DNA of 64,000 nt, taken from NCBI GenBank assembly GCA_030737835.1, contig JAUJYN010000038.1, positions 558,001 to 622,000 on the forward strand, read 5' to 3'. This DNA comes from Acorus gramineus. Lineage: Eukaryota; Streptophyta; Magnoliopsida; Acorales; Acoraceae. The notes beneath the pieces are model-generated. The model did no database searches and was not told the origin of the DNA. It saw nothing but the letters and a program-made list of their open reading frames with translations. Shown here in pieces: positions 22,694-32,681 of this stretch (position 1 is the first letter of the stretch; each line of letters opens with the position of its first letter). Both the position numbers and the translations under genes were made by a program.

Positions 22694-23783
22694 GGGGGAA
22701 TTGTTCAAATATCCCTTAATTAAGGGTCAAATTTTTTTCTTGCCCCTGGACTTTTTTTTTATTATTTACCTTTGAAATCTGGTCCTATTTTTGTTTTGCC
22801 CTTGAATTTTCATAATACCCGAACTATCTTTTACAGACATAATTACAGAAATAAAGAAATATAATGTGATACATACAGAAATTATACACATAGTTACAAA
22901 TATTTAATAGTTATCTACAAAAATATTAAAGTACGCAAATATGTTTATACACAAAATTGTCATATATACATTCTCAATGTCATTACATTATCATTTGTAA
23001 ATGCATTCAGTGTACACAAAATTGTTATAGATACAATATCAATGTTTCATTAAAATAGATACATCAATTGATTGAATTACGACGTTTTCTTCAAATCTTA
23101 ATGATTAATTGTTATCTCCCCCTTAATCCTCTTCATGTCCTCTTGGGTAAAATGAAACAAGATTATCGAACTAGACATTCAATGTACTTCATAACGAAGA
23201 ACAAGTTTTTCAAGCTATATAAAAAATATAACAATCAAACACTTAAATAAATTTTTATTCAGCAATATGACCAAAATTAGTAATAGTATGAATCTGAACT
23301 GAAAATTTATGAACAATTGTAATATTTAAAAAAATTACTTATTGATCCATGTACTTAACAATCACTAAAATTAACATTCATATAACAACTACAACAAAAA
23401 CTACCAATGTGATGCCCAATGACATAATCTACTATTTACATAATAGAAATGTAATATCTTCTATTATTCTTATAACAATTACAACATAAATTACAAAAAC
23501 TATAATTTACACAACAAATATGTAATATCATACATAGAACTAAACTAAGGACATGTAAATTACAGAAATGTAATAACTGATTACAGAAATGTAACGATCA
23601 ATTACAGAAATGTAATACTAATTTACAGATGAGGGTGGTTTAGATATAAAAAATGAGATGGCACAGGTCTAAGGGCAAAAAAAAAATAAGACCAGATTTT
23701 AGGGGTAAATAAAAAATGAAAAAAAGTTTGAGGGTAGAAAAAAAATTAGACCTTTAGTTAAGAGGTATTTGAACAATTTCTCA
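22694..23783. mobile_element. Non-autonomous TIR element with 10-bp target duplication
   Basis: Long imperfect terminal inverted repeats: the left end from 22694 (GAATTGTTCAAATATCCC then TTAATTAAGGGTC) matches the reverse of the right end finishing at 23783 (ATTTGAACAATTTCTC) over about 95 bp. Direct repeats AAAAAAACAA lie at 22684-22693 and 23784-23793. It has no transposase; the interior holds ACAGAAATGTAAT words. Long TIRs and a 9-10 bp duplication fit a Mutator-like non-autonomous element. Confidence 0.75.
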
Positions 23784-23793
23784 AAAAAACAAT

Positions 23794-24370
23794 TATTTAG
23801 AAAATAAATGAAAATAAAAATTAATTAATTATATAAAAAGAAAAAACTTTCACTGTTTCTTCAAAACAATCTAACAATCACATCTAATTGATCAGACTTC
23901 TAACATGACAATGCATTTATGAACTAATTTCTTTTTAAATCAATCATTCTTTGACCAAAGAACACATGAATAAAAAAAAAGTGTTGTAAAATATAGTAAA
24001 TATGGATGGCCATGTAACCACTCATCCTCTTATGTTAAGGGATTGATAAAATCAAATTCCCTTAAAATCTCTTTTAATATTGTGTTTGTTACCTATAAAT
24101 ATATGCATGCACTATACTCTAGACAAACAGAAGAAATACAAAGAACAGTCATTACTTCTCTCTCTCTCATCTTTCACTTTTTGTTGATCTTCTCTTTTGG
24201 TTGGTATGTTGAATCTTATTTTTCTACTTAGATTTATAATACGTTACCATCACGATGCTCTGTATTTCATGTGAATCATATAAGCAATGTCTCCATCTGA
24301 TTCAATTTTTTTTTCTTTCTTTCACCGTGCAATTGAACGTTTGCAAATATTATTCATGCAATATTTCTTT
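23794..24370. other. AT-rich non-coding DNA
   Basis: No credible gene. A TATA-like CTATAAATATATGC lies near 24090, but no coding region follows. Confidence 0.45.
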
Positions 24371-24375
24371 TTTGA

Positions 24376-25696
24376 GTCCTGCTACACATGCTCCACTATT
24401 TAAGCCTCATTGATAGGCCCCATGAGGTGTCACTCCCTTATTGGTTGCTTCCTTGAATTTAAAAAATGTTAAAAATATAAAATACAATATTACCCCTCAT
24501 TCAAATTCCACATTTTCCTCTCTCATTAAAACTCATCCTCACTTTTTTCGAAAAACAAATCAACATATTCCATTTTGGAAATCCATTTTTTCAAAACCAA
24601 TTCAAAATTAAAAAAAAAAAAAAAAAACCACTAAAAACAAGACCGAAATTAGAATCCTCTTCCCATTCTTAAAAAAACTAAAAAAAATGAAATCATTGAA
24701 AAAACCATTTATTAAAAAACATTGAAAAAGATGGAATTTTTATTTGTGACCTCTCATTCAATCAGAAAACGGTGGCGATAAGGAATAATCAACATTTTTA
24801 AAAAAAACATTGTTATTAATTTGATGATTATTTAATTACAATCATCAGACAAAGTATTTGTGATGGATGTTAAGGAATGTGGAAATAAAACACAAATCAC
24901 GGTATAAAACAAGGATTCAGAATAAAAGTCAGTTACATTTATAAAATGTAACTTAATTTCAACAATAAAATGCATTAAAAGTGAGTTACATTTATAATGT
25001 AACTGACTTTTAGATATAATGTATTACCATGTCACTAACTTTTAAAAAATAATGTACATAAGTCTAAAATTGAAATGTAACTAATTGAAATATTTTGAAA
25101 TATAATGTATATAAGTCTTTAATAATTTGAAATATAATGCATTAACATGCCAGATTCAACCTTCAACGTCAAAAAAATGAAATCAGAAACTTGCATGTAA
25201 AATTTGAAACTGTGAGAATTAACATAAAAAACAGATTCGAAATACCAAAAAAAAAAAAAAAAAAATTGAAAAAACATACAACAACAATCACCACACCTGA
25301 ATTGGCAAACATTGAAATGGATACCAAAATGTTCAATTGTTTTCTTTGATCGGATAAACGATTGAGAAAGTTCTTCAAAAATCAAATCCGATTTGAAAAG
25401 TCGATCAAATATCGAAACCGACCTGTTTCAAAGAGTTTTTTTTGAAGAATTATAGACATTTCAACATGAAAATTGAGGAGAAAATTCAATTATCAATAAA
25501 TGATTAAAAAAATACAATCCAAAAATAGAAAACAAATCATAAATGAATGCAATGCAATCACGAAAATATATAACCGTCTCATTAATACGGTGGAAGTTAC
25601 CCAAATTGAATCAAAGGGTATTATGGGTAATATCATCAGTGCCACCTCATGGGGCTTACATGAGACCTATGAAATGGGGCTTGTGAATCATTTTCC
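24376..25696. mobile_element. Probable non-autonomous relative of the FAR1/MULE element
   Basis: The left end contains GGCCCCATGAGGTGTCAC (about 24416). The right end contains GCCACCTCATGGGGCTTACATG (about 25640) and finishes CAATCATTTTCC-like at about 25696, giving imperfect inverted repeats. The interior has ATGTAACT words (24935-25090) and a segment (25230-25480) similar to the FAR1 element's upstream flank. No transposase. Boundaries approximate. Confidence 0.5.
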
Positions 25697-25732
25697 TTCT
25701 TTTTAACAACCCGTATGCATCTAGTATGGAAA

Positions 25733-27441
25733 CAATAATGATTCATATACCCCAACTTTTCAGACCCCATCACAGGCCCCATGATGTGACAATAGGACAT
25801 TACCTATTATACACTCTAATTGATAACCACCTCTAAACAAGGAAAACGGTTTGATTTATTCCTAGAATTGTGGAGATTTCATTAATTACTGTATTTCTTC
25901 TTCTTTGCAAATCATTAACCCCTATAATTTATTCGTAGCAGTCCCGAAATTGATCTCTCTTTCGGATCAGGTTTGTCAATTGTTTTTTTTATTTTTATTT
26001 TATCTTATTGAATGAAAGTCACATCAAATTTGAAATTAAATTTTTGATGATTAAATATTCAATCTATGTTACATGTTTCAATTCAAAAAATGAGGGATTT
26101 TTAGTTTTAAGTCTCCACAAACCATCATATTTAGTGATCGATCCCTCCCTTCTTCGTATTTAGGTTTTAGTCCTCAGATTTAAATGATAGTTCCTTTTTA
26201 GTCCCTGAGAGGGACCTATTCATAAATTATTTAATTTACTTTTTAGTCCCTATGAGGGACCTATCCATGAATTATCCTTTAAATTGGGGGACTAAAACCT
26301 AAATACGAAGAAGGGAGGGATCGATCACTAAATATGATGGTTTGTGGGGACTTAAAATTAAAAATCCCATTTTTTTTTTATGTTTTGATAACTATTTCAA
26401 ACTTTTTTTTATATTTGTTTTGTTATAATTTCATAAATATAATTTTGATATTGTTACATTTAATTATTACTGGTTCGTGTGATGTTTATATTAGACTCCC
26501 GAACTCGGATATTCATTTACACAATTTTGTTACATTCGTAAATGTAACACTCTGAAATGTAACATTATCTCATGTTGTGCATTTCTTTTAATAATGCAAA
26601 TAGAAATGACGTATAAATGTAACAGTGAAGTACATACTTTTACAGAGGATTCTGATACATTTTCTTTGGAAGGCAGTGCACTAGAAATTGAAATAGATAA
26701 TTTTAAATAGTAAATGTAACTGTTTGACATTTAGGTAAATATAATTGTTTGTTCTATCTATATAAATGTAACAGTTTTTATATAAATGTAACAAATCGTT
26801 GTGAGAGATGTAAACATTTAATAAGTGTATTTGTAACTACCAATATAAAATGTAACAGTTTTATATGTTAACTATATGTGTTTTTTATTTAAATTTGAAT
26901 ACAATAACTACCTAGAGAAAATGAGTTGTTTGAAGGATTTTAATGAAAACAATTTCGGTAATTTTTGGTGTAATCTAGGTTCAATTATAATTTAAGTAAT
27001 AATTTCAAAATTTAGGTAATGATCGAACGGTTGTTATTCAAACTATTTGAATAACAACCGTCCGATCTTTTTCTTTTTTTGGTGAAACAGAATATCCAAA
27101 CGTCCAAATCATTTTAAATTGTTTGATAAACATTCAGAAAACACTAAGTCTTAAAATCAATAAGATAAGATTGAATATAAATGTAAACAAACTAAATAAT
27201 TTTAAGATTTTAAGGATTTTAAGATTAGGTAAGGATTTTAAGATTTACATGGAAGAGTCATAACCAAATAGAGAAAATGGGGGGATTTGGGTTAATAAGA
27301 CAAATTTTTAATGAAGGATAAATTTGTATTTTGTCATTTTACCATTTTTTGAAAAAGTCAACAAACCAAAAAACCAACCAATGAAATGATGACACCTCAT
27401 GGGGCTTGTGAGTGGGACTTATATTATGGGGCCTGGGTATC
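25733..27441. mobile_element. Probable non-autonomous MULE-like element carrying an inserted hairpin MITE
   Basis: The left end reads AATGATTCATATACCCC then GGCCCCATGATGTGAC (about 25738-25790). The right end reads GACACCTCATGGGGCTTGTG ... GGTATCATGAC (about 27388-27440), roughly inverted copies of each other and similar to the ends of the FAR1 element. ATGTAAC words fill 26530-26860. The hairpin 26094-26368 sits inside it. Exact edges not resolved. Confidence 0.45.
26094..26368. mobile_element. Hairpin MITE with ~91-bp near-perfect inverted repeats
   Basis: Left arm 26094-26184 and right arm 26278-26368 are almost exact reverse complements (both begin GGGATTTTTA on their own strand and include ATCATATTTAGTGATCGATC). 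The short spacer holds two TTTTTAGTCCCT-type words. Non-coding, and folds into a long hairpin if transcribed. Confidence 0.85.
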
Positions 27442-27689
27442 ATGACTGGTATGGAAATTTGCAATTTTTTTTCATGCAATGAAAAACCATGCAATATTTA
27501 TGCAAACCATGCAACCTGTGACAACCCTGCAACCCGTGCAACTCGTATACATTTTTTTTATCATGCAATATTTTTTTATGGTATTATCATGAAAGAGTTC
27601 CTTGAATATTTGTTATTAAATCTCATATTTGTGAGCCCGTTATTAAACTTTGAATTTTTTTGAATATTAATATAAATTTATGTGTAAAA

Positions 27690-28083
27690 TCAGAAGTTCT
27701 CACAAAAAAATAAAAGAACCAGAAGTTCTTATTTTATATAAAACCACAAGTTCTAATTTTATATTTTGAACTAGAAGTTCTTATTTTATACATAAAACTA
27801 GAAGTTCTAATTAATTTTATATATAGAACCAGAGGTTCTTATTTTATATATAGAACCGGAAGTTCAAATTTTATATGTATACTCAGAAGTTCTAATCTTA
27901 TATGTAGAACCAAAAATTCTTATTTTATATATAGAACCAGAAATTCTAATTAATTTTATATATAGAACCAGAAGTTCTTATTTTATATACAAAAAGTTCT
28001 AATTTTATATGTATAACTAGAATTTCTCATTTTATACATAGAACTAGAATCCCTTATTTTATATGCAGAACTAGAAGTTCTAA
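27690..28083. repeat. Degenerate AT-rich tandem array
   Basis: About 14 units of roughly 27-32 bp built on GAACCAGAAGTTCTTATTTTATAT. The array resumes at 28881-28945 after the inserted element 28084-28880. Confidence 0.85.
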
Positions 28084-28880
28084 GGGAAAATGACAAAAAA
28101 AAATCTCTTAAAATTTTAAAATATCTAAATCAGCCACTTTTGACAATTATACCTAAAAAATTCTTATTTCACAATATTGAAAATATTAAAGACTAATATA
28201 CCCTTATGTAATTAGATCTTTAACATCCCTTATTAGGTTATTTAACACTAAAAAATTATTTTTTCTACAAAGCAACAATATCTCTCTATCTGACCAAATC
28301 AATCCCCTTAGAGATTTTGTTATTATATATCATATTGTATGTTTCTTAGATATATCTTACCTGATGTTATTTATCATTTTTCATTATGTATAATCATAAT
28401 ATATAATTTAAATCTGTGTTATGCCTCAATGCTGCAGATGATATTTTAGTAGTCTAAATTCTTATTTACATTTTTTTACTTACCTATTCACATATTTTTA
28501 TGGCGTCATTAATTTATCATAAAAAACTCAAATTAGTTTACATATCTATTTTAAAAAAAAAACATCAACATTTAATGGAGTTTATCATAAAAAAACTCAT
28601 ATTATATTAGCACATATCTTATAAAATCCATATAATCACAAAGAATCTAGAGTAAAAAAATTTGCATGAGAATGTGTGAAATATATTAACAAAATTAAAG
28701 GTAAAATATTTTAACAAAATTAAGAGGTATGGAATATATTAATGAACTAATTACATAAGGGTATGTTAGTTTTTTGTGTTTCCAAAATTGTAAAATAAGA
28801 TTATTTTTTTTGTATAATTTTAAAAAGTGACTTATTTGGATATTTTTAACTTTTGAGAGGCTTTTTTAAGTCATTTTCCC
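28084..28880. mobile_element. Non-autonomous TIR element, 9-bp target duplication AAGTTCTAA
   Basis: The ends GGGAAAATGAC and GTCATTTTCCC begin imperfect inverted repeats of about 135 bp (28084-28220 against 28745-28880). AAGTTCTAA at 28075-28083 and 28881-28889 flanks the element, and the tandem array is continuous across it. No coding capacity. A 9-bp duplication with long TIRs indicates a Mutator-like element. Confidence 0.85.
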
Positions 28881-28945
28881 AAGTTCTAATTTATATGCAA
28901 AACTAGAAGTTCTAATTTTATATGTTGAACCAGAAGTACAAATAA

Positions 28946-29830
28946 ATGACAATAAGAATATTTATTTATTTATTTATTTTAAATTTTTAACCATGATTGT
29001 TAGACTAACTCATATGTGGTATGTTTCAAATTAATTTTCTTCCTGTAATGAAGAAAATTCATTATATATTTATTAATGAAATCATATTAGATCAAGTATA
29101 TCGATGATGATTTACGTTTATATCATGAATGTTATATGATCATTATGATGGGATGAAAAATATTTTATTTTTCTAATTATGGAATTTTATAAATTTTTTT
29201 ATTTATGACGAAATATGTTATTAATGAAATGGTCATGCATGATTTTAAAAATCTGCTATAATTTTTTTTGGGATTTAAATCTCTCCTAAAAACAGAGATT
29301 CGTTTAGATTTATATATTCCTTTAATCTGTGATGTGTTCTTCATATTCATGAATGATAGATTAATATAAAGAGAAAAATCATATATGAAGCCCACTTATT
29401 TTGGAAGTTCACACGCATGCATGATATAACGAGTCCGTCTCCGTGTGTCTGATTATGATCATCCACGCAACATGGAATTATGATTTGAAGTTATAAATGC
29501 ATATACTTCTCTTGTATATATTGTTCATAGGCACTTCTCATGTAAGTTTGATGAGAGAAATCACGTATTACATATTTTATGTATATTATTTCATGCAATT
29601 AATGTTGGGTTTTTCAGTTTGAATTAACAGAATACATCTATATTTTTTTGTATATTGTTTTCATCCGATTATGCATGCATTCATGTAACCGAGTTGCATT
29701 ATGTTTTGTTAAAATATTTTTTGTTTTAACAACACATAAAGTTTGATGTTTATGAATGCATGGGTCTTATATTCCTATAATAGGAATCCTATTGGATTAC
29801 CGAAATCTCTCCCTATGTATATAAGGTTAA
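28946..29830. other. AT-rich non-coding DNA
   Basis: No credible gene or repeat recognised; open frames are short and compositionally random. Confidence 0.45.
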
Positions 29831-31880
29831 TGTTATGTTTGTATCATTTTTGAGTGATTAAATATCATGTTTTTATTTATTTATAGAGTTCAGGTGTTCA
29901 ATTTAAAAATATAACCGCATATCGGTTATTTTAGTATCTACTTTAACTTACATGTAAATTTTCGTCGAGTTCTGACATCGTTTTAAAAATTGTACAGTTC
30001 CAAATGGTATCCGTGTTTAGCTGTTATTGGGTTTTTGTTGGTTCTTTTGATTGGGTGGGTAGTGACTCTAGACAAGTATCATCCCATTCTCCAACCCTTA
30101 GTTTCTAATGTCTCTATTAGAGGTGAATGTAAGTCTAAGTATACCCCCTCCTTACCTCATCACACCAAGCTCATTTGTACCTTATTTGCCCCCATCTCAC
30201 ACTCTCAAAACCCTAAATTGAGTTTAATCTCTCTCTCTCTCTCCCCTCTCATTCTCTCTAGGTCAGCCCCCTTTTGTGTGTGATTTTGGTGGTGCAAATG
30301 AAGATGAAGAGAAGGAAATGAAGGAAGAGTGAAAAGGATGGTGAGTGTGTGTGAACCTTGTATTTCCCCCACCTCCCTCTTCTTTTCCATGACATTCTTT
30401 TAACCTCATTGTTTGTTTTGGCTTATGTGAGGGTGTTGATCTAGTGGTGGTTATGGCTATGCATGCGTGATGGATTGATTGCTTGTGGTGGTGGTGGAAT
30501 CCCTTGTGTGCATCCTTTTCCCCTCTTCTTCTCATGGTATGTTTGTTTCCCCTTTGTGTCATGTAGGTATTTGTGTTTATGCTTCAATGAAGTATGAGTG
30601 TTGTTATCTAGTGCTTTGGGTGGTCAGCAAGGATGCATAGGTGTTGTTGTATGTGTTTTCCCCTTTTCTTGTTGTTGGGAGTTTTGTGTTGTAGTAAGGT
30701 AGATTTCTGTTTTATAACAATCCTTGTAAAATTAGTACTTAGAGACATATTTTTAGGATTGTGTCCTTATATGATATGATCATCCATATGTCTAGATTCT
30801 ATACATGAAATTTGGTATCATAATATTATCTGTGTTGTAAGTTAGAACCTGATTTGCATGGACTGTTCTGATTCACGTAGGAAATAACCAGTTTCTGAAA
30901 ATATTTTATTTCGGCCATGTAGAGGCTAAATCAGATTATGATGTCTTCACGGATTATGATTCTAATATGTCAAATAACGTGTATGATTTCTTTCAGAATT
31001 ATTGGATGTGTATTTGGTACTGTGGAGATTAACATTTAGGGCTGGTTGTAGTAGATGTATCAGTTTTACTTGATTGTGTGTCAAAGAGCTATTATGCATG
31101 ATGTGAGAACCATCAAGAGTTAGTGTCTTCATGAAGTTGGCTTGTATGTGTGTCAGGAGACTTCATATTTTAATTGAGCATCATTGGTTGTGTTTTGTAG
31201 CTTTCGTTGATAGAACTCGCGATGATCCGGGTAACGGTGAGTGGTTCGATTCACCCACTTAGGAAGTGCATAATACACGTAGCTGTGCTCCGTGTATTCT
31301 AAGAGCGCCGTAGTTATGTAGTATTCGTATAATGGACGTATTATTAGGATTATAACTTACCATGTTAGATAACGCATACTATATATATCGGAGGGGTATT
31401 GATCGTGGGAGTATGCCAGGTAGAGGCTACCCGGGAGAGGATTAATGAATGATGTCGCGAGCGTGGAATCGTTCTCCCTTCGTTGGATCCGAAGTAGGGA
31501 CTCCTCAGGGTTAGACAGACCTTCCTGACAGAGGGCTCCCATCAGTAGGCACCTCCTGATTTGGGTTCGGACTGTGCTGAATTGTGGGAGCGGACCAGGC
31601 GGCCTACGGTGTTGAGGAGAGGCTACCGGTGGACCAGGGGTGAAGAGCAGTCTAAGTCTCTCCCAAAGTCCCAATATGTCTCCTTTCGGGAGTGAGGGTG
31701 TGGATGAGGCAAAGACGCGTCGCCTCGTGACCCAATTGTTGTTCGACCGTTCCCAAGGATGTTGAGTCCGGTCTTGTGATGGATGTGGAAGGATATCGGT
31801 GGGTGATTATCTAGAGGTAGATAATCCAGTGGGGTTGGTAGTGTTCTTTAAGGGTGATGTCTTCTTCTAGTGTTCCTTTT
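29831..31880 (+). repeat. Diverged LTR fragment (TGTTATGTTTGTATCAT subfamily), 3' end missing
   Basis: The start at 29831 and the AATATAACCGCATAT, TCGAGTTCTGACATCG and ATCCGTGTTTAG words match the U3 of the subfamily ending at 58603. It retains a donor GATGGTGAGT near 30338, an acceptor TTTTGTAG near 31200 and the GTGAGTGG word near 31236. It stops without the usual GGGGCGTGACA end and runs into a ~120-bp module (31883-32005). Confidence 0.7.
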
Positions 31881-31882
31881 CT

Positions 31883-32005
31883 GGTTTAAGGGGCCGTGTG
31901 AGATCAGCGTTGAGACCCGGGCTAGGGTACTCCGTGTTCCTTGTTTGGTTGTCGGGGTATCCTATATCGGGACCTCATGGTGCCCTCCCGAGGTTTCTTT
32001 TCCCA
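31883..32005 (+). mobile_element. ~120-bp MITE-like module at the edge of a truncated LTR
   Basis: GGCCGTGTGAGATCAGCG ... CCTCCCGAGGTTTC, plus strand. The following words CCAGTCAAGGAATACC also border the module at 37806, so these two copies share an insertion context different from that of the other LTR copies. Confidence 0.6.
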
Positions 32006-32049
32006 GTCAAGGAATACCCTGGAAGCATCAGCTGATGGTGGAATAAGTG

Positions 32050-32681
32050 CGAGTTTTGGTTGGAGCGTATGGTTTTCTAGGCCACGTGATTTTCTGGCAA
32101 AGGCATATCTGTGGACCCGGATAAGATGCTCGCTGTGTCAAATTGGCGTCGACCGTCGAACCCTGAGGAGATTCGGAACTTCCTGGGCTTGGCGGGTTAT
32201 TGCGGGTGGTTTGTCGAGGGTTTCTCGAAGAAAGATGTACCTCCTAACCGCCTCGCTCGGAAGGATGTCCGGTTCGAATGGTCCCCGTCTTGCGAGGAGA
32301 GCTTCCTGGAGTTTAAGCGAAGGCTCACCTCAGCGCCAGTTCTTACCCTTCCGTCTGGGAGGGGTGGGTTCGCAGTTTGCTCCAAGGTATCGCGGTTGGG
32401 TGTGAGTGTGTCCACGATCCTGCTCACGTCATCCCGTTCGAGCCGCTCATCTTCGAGCAGGACTTGTCATTCGTCGAGCAGCTGATTTAGATCATGGACC
32501 CTCGCGAGAAGAGGCTCCGCACCAAGACCGTTCATCTGGTCAAGGTGCGATGGCTGCACCGTTCCGGTGCCGAGGACCCTTGAGAGCTCGAGGACGCCTT
32601 GCGTGACGCGTATCCGCATCTTTTCCCCTCCTAGAAGTTTTTGTATTATTTTGAGGACAAAATTTCCTAAGGGGGGAAGAA
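32050..32681 (+). pseudogene. Gypsy pol remnant: RT/RNase H piece fused to chromodomain
   Basis: 32111-32403 encodes the RT thumb/RNase H border ([39 protein letters not shown]). At about 32404 it jumps straight to the C-terminal end of integrase and the chromodomain (DPAHVIPFEPL in one frame; [17 protein letters not shown]) ending near 32633, with two in-frame stops. RNase H and integrase are deleted. A polypurine tract (32669-32681, AAGGGGGGAAGAA) precedes the 3' LTR. No gag, protease or primer site is seen upstream. Confidence 0.85.

Noticed and set aside
24090-24240. TATA box and short frame at 24043-24231
   Set aside because: No conserved coding sequence follows; composition matches the surrounding AT-rich DNA.
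31357-31674. Open frames in LTR flanks such as 9944-10225, 31357-31674 and 41962-42225
   Set aside because: They follow homologous LTR words on one strand and carry no family motif; treated as chance frames.
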